From Cymodocea nodosa (Eukaryota > Streptophyta > Magnoliopsida > Alismatales > Cymodoceaceae), in assembly GCA_036874045.1 (NCBI GenBank), contig CM072344.1, positions 9,148,501 through 9,212,500 on the forward strand: 64,000 nucleotides of DNA. The letters run 5' to 3'. Below are positions 24,345 to 36,644 of this stretch, one piece after another. Position numbers and translations under genes: made by a program. The notes under the pieces are model-generated. The model was not told the origin of the DNA. It saw only the letters and a list, made by a program, of their open reading frames with translations, and made no database searches. Each line of letters starts with the position of its first letter. Position 1 is the stretch's first letter.

Positions 24345-25440
24345 ACAATGTTGGTAACTAGGCATAGGTGTGTTGTTATTGTTGTGATTGGAACCCTACC
24401 TACTATAAGATTATATCTAGCTGGGAAAGAGTAATTTAATTAATGTAGAAGAAATTAAAAGAAGTAGAAGTAGATCTAAAATTTACTTGGTTAAAAATTA
24501 TAAGATTTAAATTTATGTAATTTAATTGAAGACTGGACAATAAATAGAAATATTTGGAAGAAAATGATTCATAAATGGTCAACTTCACATGGTAGAATTA
24601 TAACTCAAATTGTTTTTTCATGATAAATGTACTTAAGGACTGAATGAATAATTGCATATGCTTTTCTTCATATACACCATTGTAATCCACTGAATGAATC
24701 AAAAAGAGGTCTCATCCCACATTGCATAGTTCGACAATCATCTAATTTAGATGTTAGTTGGTTTTTGTTGACTTCGGTGTTTATTGGTCAATCACTGAAT
24801 TTGTATATTTGGGTGTCTTGTAGTTTGTTACTTTCCAACTAGTACTGGTTGGTGATGTGCATGAGGGGCTCTTTTGGCGATTATTGATTTTAATTTTATT
24901 TTTTTCCCTGCCCAACATGCCTTGCTATTCTATTTCCATTTTGATTTTTTCTATTGTTACAGCTCGTGGGGGCGATGAAGCGTTTATTGCTGTAAGGGGA
25001 ACCACGCACCTTCGATAATTAAATAAACTCTGCTCCTTGACTAGGATCTGTACGATAGGCAGTCGTTGCTTGAGGTTTTTAACTTTCGTCGTGTTGTATC
25101 CTGATTCCTCGAAATTGTGTAACGTGAGAAGTTGAAGATGTTTATTAACCAATACAGGGATTGCCCGGGGATCTTCGCTTTATTCGTATATTTCGTTTTC
25201 CATCGTGCGTCAAGAAAATATCATGTTAAATGGTTTTCCCTTTATTTTCCCATTGGCAACATCTTTTACTCTGCGTAAAGGTTGAAGCTCTTCCTTTTCA
25301 AGGGTGTGTTTGTTAATTCTCCGTAAACATGTCGAATGAGTTGGGTTGGAGTGGGTTGGTCCGACTCAACTTGTAATGGGTTAGTCTGGTTAGGTTGGAT
25401 TATATAAATTTTCAATTTTAATTTTCCAAGACAGTTTATA
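24345..25440. other. intergenic, no gene supported
   Basis: GC content rises at 24960-25260, where a good 3' splice site and a short open frame are seen (discussed among the rejected items), but no gene could be assembled. At 25335-25400 there are runs of 'gggttgg' and 'ggttaggttgg', a motif common in the ends of some plant hAT elements, which may mark the left edge of the hAT relic that follows. Confidence 0.35.
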
Positions 25441-25454
25441 GGTATAGGTTGAAT

Positions 25455-25715
25455 GTTATGACGTTTGTTTGTCGAACGTTTTTCATTTGGAAAAACAAAC
25501 GTTCGAAACAAACATTTTTCTTAACGATGAAAAATGTTTGTTACAACGTTCATTTTTTGAATGCGTAAAAAATGAACAATTTTTGAATGTTCGTTTTTCG
25601 CTCGAAAAAGCAAACATTCAAAACGAATGTTTTTCATTCGTAAAAAATGAATGTTTTTTATTCGTAAAAAATAAATGTTTTTCAATGTTTAGAAAAATGA
25701 ACGTTCGTCCAATAA
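25455..25715. repeat. cluster of short inverted and direct repeats
   Basis: Variants of 'gaacgtttttcatt', 'aaaaatgaacgtt' and 'aaacaaacgttcg' recur on both strands at short spacing. Examples are 'cgaacgtttttcatttgg' followed by 'aaacaaacgttcg', and 'attcgtaaaaaatgaatgt' followed by 'attcgtaaaaaataaatgt'. The array can fold into several alternative hairpins. It lies between the 'gggttgg' region and the hAT transposase relic and may be the subterminal region of that element. Confidence 0.7.
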
Positions 25716-25989
25716 ATGGATGGAGGGGAGGAAGAGGGGAAAGAAGGTTACAGTTTTCTTTAGATCTCATACTCATTTAATTTTTTTCTTTTCCTTTCAC
25801 AAAATATATAAAGATTTTAAGTTTCAGATTTTCTAACTTTCAAATTTCTTGAACTCTTAACATAACTTTTATCTTCATTTTGCAAAAGTAGTTTACAACT
25901 TTAATGAATTCAATTTCAACAATATTGTCGACGATGATTTTTTTACATTTCATCTAAAGTAATACTTTCAGTCTTAAACTATAAAAGGT

Positions 25990-28900
25990 GAAACATTTTC
26001 AAATACTGTTATTAAACTTAAAAGATTTATTTTATAGTTAAAGTTTACAATAAAGATGAAAAATATGAAAGACAATATTATAGTAGAGAGAATTTAATAC
26101 AACATTTGTAATATAGATTTCTTTTACAAAGTTTCAAATGGTATAAGTCATTTATTTAGATATTTAACTAATTATTCATCTAAAAATTTTGAAAAAAATA
26201 ACATGATTCAAACACAAATTAATTTTAACATTAAAGGTAATATAACACAATGACATTATGGTTTTAGGAATGTTAGAGAATTACATGTTAAATTTATTAT
26301 TATTCAAAGTTTACTTATTAATTTTGGTAATAGTCAATATTTTCAAAATTATATTTCACAAACTTATTGTCTATAATTTAAAAAGTTTCTAGAAATACAA
26401 TTGATAGGATGTTATTGATCTTTATAATAAATTTAGAATAGAAGTAATTAATAATATAGGTTCTATTAATATATCTATAGTATATACGTTTGATATTTAG
26501 GAGGGTAGAGCTAAAATAGGATATATTACTATTATTACACATTTTATTGATGATAGTTGAGTTTTATAAAAAAGATTAATAGGTTTTAGAAGAATAAATC
26601 ATCTACATAATGTTTAAAATATTTTTTCCACTATTATGAAAATATTTGAATTTTATGGAATTAAAGAAAAAGTAGGTAGTATTACATTTGATAATGTATT
26701 TAGTAATAGTGCAACTATCCTTATATTTAAAAATAGATTAACTTTAACGGATGATTTTGATTTATTTCACTAAAGATGTATATATTATATAATTAATTTT
26801 ATAGTTCAAGTAGGTATTAAAAAATAAAACCTTTTATAGAAAATATTAGAACTACATTATTTTATATTTTAACTAGGATAGACAACAATAAGAATTTAAT
26901 CATATATGTGACTCTTGATTTACCACATAAGACATTTACAATATATGTTCCTCATAGGTGAAATTCTTTATATTTAATCTTAACTAACTATTTACCTTAT
27001 AAAGAAGCTATAAAAACTTATTATAATGGTAGAATTGATGATAGTATAATACCGTTAGATGAAAATGATTTTGTAATAGTTGATTATTTTATTAAATTTT
27101 TAAAATTATTTTATAATGTAATAGAACATTTATTAGAAATACATTATTCTACCTCTATGTATGTAATACACTATTTATATAATATTGCAAGAGTTTTTAA
27201 TAATTATAGTAATTATCTATTTTTAATTCTATAATTTTAAAAATGAAAGGAAATTTTTTAAATTATTGGAATAATATATCACTTTTATATACATTAAGTA
27301 TTTGTTTAGATCCTAGGACTAAAATAGTTGTTAAAAAATTAATAATGTTAGGACCCTTGTGTTTCGATAATGCAAAAACCTGTGTGAGGTAATAAATTGT
27401 ATTTCACAGTATAGATAGTTTAGCAAAAGAGTAGAAGTCGATATAGATGGTTCAGAAATTACTGCTATAGAGCCACAAGAAAATCAGATAGTTACAGGTT
27501 TAAGTATCTGAAGAATCAGTTCAAAGCAGCCAAAGCACTATTGGATAGTTAAAAGAGTAACTATTCGGATATAAAAAGTCTTCGGAGAGTTTTAAAGGAA
27601 GTTGATTGAATAATCGGAGAGTTAAGGCACTAACTATTCGAAAGGTCAAGAATTTCGGGAGGTTAGGGAAGCCAACCATCCGAAACTTAAGTTAGTAAAT
27701 TTCCCACCTGTAGAAATCCAGAACAGAAGTTTAAAAGGCTTTTTGGAAAGGTAGAAAGCTAACTATCCGAAATTTGAAGAGTTTCAGTGAGTTACAGTTA
27801 TAACCATCTGAAACTTAAGTTATTCTATTATGCACGTGCTGAAATAAGAAAGCAATCGAAAACTTAAAGAAGGATTTCAGAGGGTTACTGTAGCTAACTA
27901 TCTGATAGTCAAAGAACAGTTCAGTAAGTTACAGCTGCAAGTATCCGATCGAATAATAGCTCATATGTACGATCTGAAATCCTACATGGCAGAAAGACTT
28001 AAGTGACTTTTCGGTAGGTTACTATTGATTTTCGAAGAGTTACATGACTAAGCCTCCAAAAAACCCAAGAAATTGGAAGGGTATCTTGAAATACCTCCCT
28101 AAACGGTAACTTACCATATTTAGGTCTGATTTCTTAGCAAGTATAGCATAATATATCTGTTGGAAGAAAATATGATTGTTATACCTCTTGGTATAAATAT
28201 GAGAAGAAAAGGAAAAGCTAAGACAATGATTATCATATACTGTGAGCTACAAACGCATTCAGAGATACACTCAAGTCTGCATCATTCAGAAACAATCTCA
28301 AGTCTTCTGTAGCATAAAAGCTCTCTATGCTTAAACTCTGTGTTAAAAGTTCAAAGTGTTGGTTCGTGAGTTTCAACCTAAAAACTCTCTATTGGTTGAG
28401 AGCTTCAACCTGAATGCTCGAAGAAAGGTTGGTTGTTGAGCTTATACCTGAAAGCTCTAAGTGTTAGTTCTTGCTTCAACCTGAAAGCAAGTGTTGTAAG
28501 TACACATATACTTAGTGAAGCCTAAGTGAATCTTGGGGGTGGACTAGCCAAGTTGGTGAACCACCTAAAAATCCTCTTGTGCGCATTTCTTTCTATTGTT
28601 TTGATTTCATTTTATACAATTAATCAATCAAGTTTATAAAGAAGTAAAATTTATACACTAGCACTATTCACCCCCTTTGGTAAGTCTATCGATCCTAACA
28701 AATAATTGTAATATAAAATTATTTAAATGTAGAAGTTAATGTAACAATTGAAATTATAGAAGAAAGTTTAAATGACATATTTAATTTATATGTTATAAAA
28801 TATGAATCACAACAAACATAGTGTATAATTTGTTTATTACAACCATCATCATCATCATTTAGTTTATGATTTTAGTATATTTGTTGATTATAATTATTTT

Positions 28901-29205
28901 AGCTCAACGAATAGGCAAGAATTAATTAATAATACTAATCATAACTATTTAGTAAAAGATAATCCTAATTTTCTAAATTTTGATGTAATTAATTAGCAAA
29001 AACACAAAAACATACATTTAAACTTCTTTTATAATATGTGAACAAATATTTAATATTAGTGGTAATATATTAGATGATAGAAGAGCAAAATTAAAAGATA
29101 ATATTTTAGAAGCTTTAATGTGTGTTAAAGATTAGGAGTTTGCTCGTATTCGTAGACAACAAGATGATTTTACAAATGAATTTGGAAATTTAAATATTTG
29201 AATGT
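25990..29205 (+). pseudogene. decayed hAT transposase gene (interrupted by a solo LTR)
   Basis: Plus-strand text matches hAT transposases in order. An early segment reads KGNITQ then FRNVRELHVKFII. Next is IYVPHRWNSLYLILTNYLPYKEA at about 26950, equal to the family's P(T/H)RWNSTYLML block. After a 1355-bp solo LTR (27346-28700), the C-terminal dimerisation block follows at about 29040-29190 (FNISGNILDDRRAKLKDNILEALMCVKD). Stops and frame changes are very frequent. Family catalytic Asp and Glu positions could not be checked because of the decay. Terminal inverted repeats were not found; the right side may have been cut by the Copia LTR at 29404 and the left may lie within 25.3-25.9 kb. The transposase cannot be active. 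Confidence 0.78.
27346..28700 (+). mobile_element. solo LTR (Copia-like) with perfect 5-bp target duplication
   Basis: It begins TGTTAGGACC and ends GATCCTAACA, with AATAA directly on both sides (27341-27345 and 28701-28705). It is inserted in the hAT transposase gene. It is related over its whole length to the solo LTR at 34166-35995: same ends, 'ggtggactagccaagttggtgaa' near the 3' end, and the same internal palindromic phrases of the TCGGA..AGTTA / TAACTATCCGA type. No internal region is present, consistent with LTR-LTR recombination. Its perfect duplication suggests it is younger than its hAT host. Confidence 0.9.
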
Positions 29206-29403
29206 AATTATGTAAATTAAATGTAAAAAATTTGATGTAATATGTCATTCTGATAACAAGTATAATGTAATTTTAATTTTAATTCATAAATAAAATAATT
29301 TATTTTAACTTTATGACTTGTGTTTAAATGTGTTGATGAATCATGAATGATGAGTTGATGTTAATGTGTTGATGTATCATGTATTTATAAATGAAATAAT
29401 TTA

Positions 29404-30467
29404 TGTTAGGAATTTTGTTTTGATGATGTATATTTTACAAAGTCTAAAAATAAGTCTAAGTTTTTATCTTAGTCATATAGTTAGATGTTAACTAATTTTG
29501 AAAAGTCGTATAGTTATGGTTAACATTTTGAGTTAGTCGAAGAGTTATATTAAAAACTTGTATAGTTATAGTTATATGCACATGTACTTTTAATGTCCTG
29601 AAGTTTTCATGTGTTTTCCATGTGCGTTCGGTTGAGAAAAATCGAAGAGTTAGATAATTGTTCAAGTTTTTACGTATAGATTAGATAACTATTCAAGTTT
29701 TATAAGTGACTAACATAATGTTAAGTTTTTTTGTTATAGTCACGTGTTTTGCAATTGGAAACTCTAAGAATTATTGATAAGTGTTTGAGTTTTTACAAAT
29801 GTTAAAAGATAAGTGTTTAACTAAAGCAACGACTTAAGAGATAAACTCTACAATTCTCTAGAAAGAGCATTCTCAATGGATCTATGATAGGGGAATATGA
29901 AAATTCAAAAAGAACGTGGTGAATGTAAATATTTCAAATTTAAAAAAGACATGAGATCATGGAATTATGGATTAAGTGAATGAATGTGCTAAATGTGAAA
30001 CTTCAGTTCGAATACTATAAATAAATGGTACAAGCTACACATCAAAACCCCTAACAATCCATCCTAGACAAAGGAATCATAGTAAATACAAAGGAAAGAG
30101 TTATCTCAAAGCAATCTCAAAGATTCTAAGTTAAGAATTAAAGGAAGGAGCAAAGAGATATAGAAGTGGAGCAATTTGAGAAAATTCAAAACTACATACA
30201 AAGCTCAAGTTTGAAAGTCAAATTCACTCAAGGTTAGAATAATGTCAATTAGTTTTTCGAGTGTTAAATTGTATAAGGTGAAATTTTGTATCTAAATTGA
30301 TAAGTAGGGAATTTGTGCATAAAAAGTCTATAAATTGTTACTTTTTCAATAAAGTTGTGATTTACGAAATTTGTGTGAATTTATGCTCTTTTTTTATCTG
30401 CTAGAAGATTTATTAATTTTCTAAAGAAACAATTCACCTCTTCTCTTGTAATACTTACAATCCTACA
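29404..30467 (+). repeat. 5' LTR of a SIRE-type Copia element
   Basis: It starts TGTTAGGAATTTTG, ends ATCCTACA, and is followed after two bases by a primer-binding site and then gag. Related copies or parts lie at 1-382, 41271-41620 (inverted) and 42085-42836. It contains 'gaagagttagataa' phrases and one CACGTG (29741). Confidence 0.85.
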
Positions 30468-30469
30468 AT

Positions 30470-30481
30470 TGGTATCAGAGC
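30470..30481 (+). other. primer-binding site, initiator tRNA-Met
   Basis: TGGTATCAGAGC directly after the LTR is the classic complement of the 3' end of plant initiator tRNA-Met used by Copia elements. Confidence 0.9.
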
Positions 30482-30544
30482 ATTGTAATTAGTTTTTCAC
30501 TTGAATTTAGGATATGTTGTGTTGCATTTCTCAAATGGCCTAGC

Positions 30545-31144
30545 ACTTCCACAAATGAAATTCTTGTAATGACTAAAGGACAAACTACTACACGCTATCC
30601 TTTGTTTGAAGGTAGCAATTATGACTATTGAAAATATAAGATGCAAGTATTCTTTTAGTCTATAGACTTCAAACTTTGGTACATAATTAGCAATTCTATA
30701 GTATTAATTACATCTCCCTTTGATACATAGACATTTGATGAAAAGGAGAGAATGACACTAAATGCTAAAGGTCTAAATATTTTATTTTGTGTTTTATCTC
30801 ATAATTAATTTAATAAATTTTTTGTATACAAAACTACACATGAGGTTTGACATACATTAGAAGTTGCCAATAAGGGTACTAACTAAGTTAAAGAGTCTAA
30901 AATCAACATGTTATTACATAAATATGAGCATTTTGAGATGCACGAAAATGAATGTATTTCTGATATATTTTTTTGAGATTGTAAATTCTTTAAAATCACT
31001 ACGAAAAAACTTAGAAAGATCTTTAGATCTTTAACTAAGGTTTGGATTTAAAAGACAACATCTATTGAGAAGTCTAAAGATTTAAATGTTTATACTCTAG
31101 ATGATCTCATAGGAAACCTTACAACTTATGAAGTACAATACTTA
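30545..31144 (+). pseudogene. gag, first part (SIRE-type Copia)
   Basis: The text reads TKGQTTTRYPLFEGSNYDYWKYKM-like at the start, then VKESKINMLLHKYEHFEMHENE and ISDIF. This is the UBN2-type gag of SIRE-lineage Copia elements. It stops where the PIF/Harbinger element begins; the gag region resumes at 37302. It is a broken fossil with several breaks besides the insertion. Confidence 0.85.
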
Positions 31145-31741
31145 GGGTCTGTTTGTGCATTCAGAATTTGAATTCTAACAAAATTTGAATTTTACAGAAT
31201 TTGATGGAAAGAATTCAAAATCTAGGTGTTTGTGCACGTTCAGGAGTTTGACGGAAATTGAAATTTAGGTGTTTGTGCATATGACAGAATTGAAGGTAAT
31301 TGAACAGAATTGATTTTTAATGAAGTTAAGTAATGAATTAAAGTAATTAGTGAAAATGTAATTAATCAAGGAATGAATTACTTATATTAATACATGAACA
31401 TATTATTAAATTAAATCTTTACATATCATTTATCAATTAATTAAGTATATCATTATATAAAATAAATCAAAAATTATAGAAATTGACACATCTTAGTTAT
31501 ATTACATGTTTAAAATAACAAAAGGTTAATTATAAATTCTATATTCCTCGTGATGTACAAAAAAATGTATATTACAATAAATCTATTCATTATGATGTTT
31601 GTAATACTCTCATTCATGACCAGCCCACATTGCATTTATGATATTTTCACAAAATTTATCTGCAATTTCTTTCCTTTTCTCTTGTGTGTTGTTCCCAATA
31701 GTGTTAACTATTTCATATTGTCCTTCTACATTTGTAGAGTC

Positions 31742-33010
31742 TTAAACTTGTATATTACGTTCATCTTGTTGTACTTCATCTTCAAGATCTTGACACAAGT
31801 CTATTTTATCTGCTTTACGAATGAAGTTGTGAACTAAAAAACATGTTAACACTATTTTTGCTTGAGTTGTGAAAGGAAATGGCAAATATCTTCGTAATAT
31901 TGCAAAATGATGTTTGACTACTCCAAATGTATGTTTAATTATTGTCCTCAATTGTGAATGTCTATAGTTGAAGTTTTCCACTACATTTGTTGGTTGTCAA
32001 TTTCCTTCATATTCTGATAAGTGAAATCGAACACCTCGAAATGGACATGTAAACTCAGACTTATTTGGAAATCTAGCATCAACTAAGTAAAATTTACTTG
32101 CATGTATTTGAACATCATTTGAAATAAGTTCAATTTTAGTTGATAAGTGAAGTAAAGGTAGATCATAAGTTGTATACCTCGTGGCACTTGCAAACCATTG
32201 CATTGACTTGTCGCATCTTGAAGGAGTCGAGCATCAACAACTGAACCTTCCCACCCACTAAGAACATAAGTAAATTCCGTATCAAAATTACATGCAGCCA
32301 ATACGTTTTGTGACAATTCACCTTTTCTATTCCTAAATTGTGCATTCTCCTTTCTATAAATTGTGGCTTTAATGTGTGTACCATCAACAACACCTATACA
32401 ATCCTACTTATACCCAAAACAAATTTAATTAATATATAAATGAATAACATGAAATATCAAATTTCAGTAAAGATTGAAGTGTGTACCTTAAAGTATAGAT
32501 GAACATTAACACCATTCTGAATTCAATTGTGTATAGCAACTTCATGTTTAGCTAAAAGTGTATCACCTATTTTTAATATAGCATTTATCATTTCATTGAA
32601 ATATGTACAATAGTCTATATTGAGCGATGAAAATGCTCTCTAGTTACTCCATACCTCTGATTTTGTCTGTCACTAAAAAAATAGTAAGTTTCTCCTCTAC
32701 ATGCATATTTCTACTATCTGATATTACTTTCATATTTCTTAATAATCCATAAAATTGTAAAAAAACATTTTGACTCATTCGATAAATTTTCTTGCAGTTG
32801 TATGTTTGATATGGTGATTATGGATCTAACAATCTTTGTACATATTCCACTCCTTCCATGTTGTATATGTGAGTGGTGGATGTTTGAATCCTATTTACAC
32901 CAATTCTGCATAGAAATTGCCATGTTCTTAATATAACTTTTCTTTTTTTCTTCCTTCGTTCTTCATCTTCATTAGTAATGGACATAGACGCCTTCATAAA
33001 TTCCAGTCCC
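31742..33010 (-). pseudogene. PIF/Harbinger transposase (DDE_Tnp_4 type), decayed
   Basis: In order on the minus strand: an N-terminal region (MKASMSITNEDEE at about 33000); a helix-rich stretch around 32580; GVVDGTHIKA with the first catalytic Asp (about 32380); NRKGELSQNVLAACNFDTEF; LSGWEGSVVDARLL with the second Asp; YLVDARFPN; and FRGVRFHL. Finally comes RHSQLRTIIKHTFGVVKHHFAIL, where the family has a catalytic Glu (IERTFGV); here it is Lys. The frame changes more than once (between the DGTH segment and the following one, near 32160, and at about 31990), and a likely intron lies near 32400-32490. It would normally cut and join the element ends; with the Glu lost and the frame broken it is dead. 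Confidence 0.88.
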
Positions 33011-33189
33011 TACATTTGTACCCATCATACCAATTATGATTTAATAAAGAAAACATAATAATAGCATACAATTAAATAATAAAAAAACAATGCATACATC
33101 AACAAAATGTTTACAACATGTTCCATAACATTTAAAGGATAACACAAGTTCAATAAAATTCAAACATGTTCAACAAAAGTGACAGTTCA

Positions 33190-36139
33190 TATGAAGAAGC
33201 ACACCATTTCAAATTAAACTTCAACCATGAAGTTCTCATGTTTGGTGGTAGATGCCTAAATTGATTCTTCTTTGATTCTATCTCCAATAATTGCATTGCC
33301 TTGTATTTCTCTTCTTCTATAAGATCTGTAAGTGAAAGTAAAATAGTGAGAACATCATCTTCTTCACAGTTTTTTTCTCTAACAATTCCATCTTCCTCTC
33401 CATGTAAATTTTCTTTCTTCAATATGTTGTGTAAATGCCATCTTTTCCTTTTAGATCGATATCATGTTCTCTTGTAGTTGTATGACATGTTTTGTGTATG
33501 CCATTTTCCTCGTATTTTCTTCTATATCCTCACTAAAATAATTCACAAGTGATACACCAAAATTGTTCATTGTAGTTGCCATAAGTTGTTGTGATTCAAC
33601 ATGTGGACGTGGATGTTTTCCTTTCCTACATGAGTCTACATCATTCAAACTAGGAGAAGGAGCTTGAGTAGGAGAAGGATCTTGAGTTTCAACCTCAAAT
33701 TCCATAGCATTTTGTGTAAAAGGTACATTATCAAGGTAGTTTGTATCTTCATTCAAGTTCACAACTGCTTTCAAATTTGTGGTACTCATTTTAGTCAATC
33801 TTGTTGCAAGATTTCCTTTGAATATTATTTGAAGTTGGTCATATATGGGACATGCCTTACCCTTGTACTATGCACACTTTGGATGAATCTATTAGAAAAA
33901 AAATATTAGTACAAATTATAAGCTAATCAGATGTTCAATTTAAATTTGAAAAAATTCAACTAACCATAACAAAATCATCCCAAACTTCTTTTGTGATATC
34001 AATATGTCCATGAATGTAGTTCCATCCCCAACCACTTTGTGCACCAATCTTGGTATAAAGCTTGTACATTTGTCACCATGTTTTCATTTGACTATCGATA
34101 TTTTTCTTTTAGATGTTACCTCTTATTTCTTTATTATAATTGTTGATTACTTTCAGCCAAGTATCTGTTAGAACCTAAGTATTTTGATAATGCAAAACCT
34201 ATGTGAGGAAACATATTGTATTTCACAGTTAAGTTAGTGCAACATTAGATCAAGAGGTAGATAAGAACCAATTCCAAGCAGAATAACACATGGAGAAAGT
34301 TCCAGATGATACTGCCTTAAAGTTATAGGAAAATCGGACAGTTACAGGTCCAAGTATCCAAAGAGTAAAACAGCAGCAAGTCCATCGAATAGTTAGAAGG
34401 ATAACTATCCGATTTTACAAAGCCTTTGGAGAGTTATTTAATCAAACAGTTAAGTTGGTTGAATGATTGGAGAGTTAAGGAGTTAACTATCCAAAAGAAA
34501 AAAGAAAATCGAAAAGTTAGAAAGCTAACTATCTGAAACTTAAGTCATTCAATTAAACATGTGTAGAAATACAAAATAGAATCTTAAAGGACTTTTCGGA
34601 GAGTAAGATAACTATCCGAGTTTTCTTTTGGAGAGTTAGATAACTATTCGAGTTTTTCGGAGAGTTACAGGTATAACTTTTCGGAACTCAAGTCATCTTA
34701 TTTCGCACGTGCAGAATGGAGAAGCCAATAGTTGAAAGCTTAAAAGGGAAAATCGAAGAGTTAGATAACTATCCGAAATTTCTAGAGAGTTTCGGTAAGT
34801 TACAGTTTAACTCTCCAAAATTTAAGTTATTGAAATTACCACATGCAGAATTCCAGAAAGAATATCATTTAAGTTTTCGAAGAGTTAGAAAGATAACTAT
34901 CCGAAATCTCAAAGAGTTTCGGTGAGTTACGATTTAACTATCCGAAACTTAAGTAAGTGAATTTCCCATGTGCAGAATTCTAGACAAATGTTCAAATGGG
35001 TTTTCGGAGAGTTAGAAAGATAACTATCTGAAAAATGGGAAGGTTTCGGTGAGTTACATTATTAACTATCCGAAACTTAAGTTATGTTTTTATGCATGTG
35101 CAGATTTGAAGGGACAGCTGTCGGAGACTTAAAAGGAAGTTCGGAGAGTTACAGTAGTTAACTATCCGAAAGTCAAGAGCTCTTTTCAGTAAGTTAAATA
35201 CAAGACTCCGAACATGTGAGCAACTTAAAATCCTCACGTGACTCAGATAACAGGATATGAGTGATAAATCGGTAAGTTATGGATGTTTTTCGGTAAGTTA
35301 TTTTTATAACCATTCGAAAGCCTGAGATTTTCGGAAGGTTACTTACTAAACATCAGACAGAACGATAATTTACCATATTTAGGTCTGATTATTTACTAAG
35401 TACAATAGAATACATCTATTGAAAGAAAAATATGATCGTTATACCTTTGGTATAAATATGAGGAGTTTAAGAGAAGAAAATACAGAGATAACGTATATAC
35501 CATATACAGTGAACTACACTCCAATTCCAATTATACTCAAGTCTGCAAATAGTGAAGCATATTCTAAAGATCTACTGCAGAAAAAGCTCTGTGCGCCAAA
35601 ACTCTGATTGAAAGACTTAAGCTATTGGTTCGTGGCTTCAACCTGAAAGCTACATTTAGTTGTTGGTTTGAGTTTTGACCTGAAAACTCTAGAGGTTGGT
35701 TTAATGAAGTTTATACCTGAAAACTTCTACGCAGTTGGTTCTTACTTTGACCTGAAAGCAAGTGTGTAAGTGTTGAAACACTTAGTGTAGCCTAAGTGTA
35801 TCTTGGGGGTGGACTAGCCAAGTTGGTGAATCACCTAAAATTTGTTGTGCGTTACTTTTCTTTACTGCTTTACATTCTTTTAGATTCATCTCATTTCATT
35901 TCTGTTGAATCATTCGATTCAACAATCAAAAGATTTTAAAAAATTACACACATTCACCATTCACCCCCCCTCTATTGAGTCTACCGATCCTAATAGTATC
36001 AACTTGTATCTTTGCATCAAAAGTTTTACCATTACCCTCCTTAATAGCATCACACACCCTTGTTAATATCATCTCATCTGCTTGAACACTTTAACTAAAA
36101 TAGGATCTTCCACTATCTTTCTTGTTTTCCATTTCCTAA
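33190..36139 (-). pseudogene. PIF/Harbinger ORF1 (Myb/SANT-like DNA-binding protein), decayed
   Basis: On the minus strand it starts MENKKDSGRSYFS and continues with MILTRVCDAIKEGNGKTFDAKIQVD, then is interrupted by the solo LTR at 34166-35995. Beyond it come GWGWNYIHGHIDITKEVWDDF, a KGKACPIYDQL segment, a Ser/Pro-rich linker (QDPSPTQAPSPSLND) and a C-terminal helical domain (EEEKYKAMQLLEIESKK, then HLPPNMRTSWL). This is the order seen in plant PIF/Harbinger ORF1 proteins, which bind DNA and bring the transposase to the ends. Internal stops are present (one shortly after GRSYFS), so it is a pseudogene apart from the LTR insertion. Confidence 0.85.
34166..35995 (+). mobile_element. solo LTR (Copia-like) with perfect 5-bp target duplication
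   Basis: It begins TGTTAGAACC and ends GATCCTAATA, flanked by GTATC at 34161-34165 and 35996-36000. It splits ORF1 of the PIF/Harbinger element. At 1830 bp it is about 475 bp longer than its relative at 27346-28700, mainly because it has more internal repeats. These are units with a TTTCGGAGAGTTA..TAACTATCCGAAA palindrome, a TTTCGGTGAGTTAC..TTAACTATCCGAAACTTAAGT segment and a 'catgtgcaga' or 'cacgtgcaga' spacer. Confidence 0.92.
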
Positions 36140-36644
36140 GAATGCACATATCAACATAAAATAAAATGCACCATAACATTAGATTGACATATAAAATAAT
36201 ACCTAGCTATTTGGATATACCAGGGAAAATGGAATGAAAAATTTTGTGTAAAATATGAAGCATGATAACCTATGACTAATAAGGACAAATTAGTAATTTT
36301 AAGAATCTTTACTTAAATATGTTTATCATGATTTTATTTAGAATTCAAAAATTTTTAATCATCAATAAACCAAACATATGAAGCATGATTTTAATAGCAA
36401 AAATTCTCTATGCTTGAATGATGTACTCTGAGATGTACATGTGTTTTTGTAAGTAATATACTAGTAATTGTAGGTGAACATAATAAGCTCAGTTTCTTCT
36501 TAATTTTATCAAGGCTTAAAGAAAATGTATATTAACAACAAAATTGTAGTTGCATTGTTCATAAAAATGGAAGATGACCGTCATAGGACTTGCAAAGGAA
36601 TGTACCTTCCGCCATTAGGCACTACAAGTGTCGACCACTACGAG

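Noticed and set aside
24963-25018. Possible terminal exon after 'ttctattgttacag' (reads RGGDEAFIAVRGTTHLR then stop)
   Set aside because: The splice site and GC content look exon-like, but no matching upstream exon or known protein family was recognised, so a gene cannot be supported.
30470-30481. Possible tRNA gene at the tRNA-like sequence
   Set aside because: Only the 12 nt complementary to the tRNA 3' end is present, directly after an LTR, so it is a primer-binding site.
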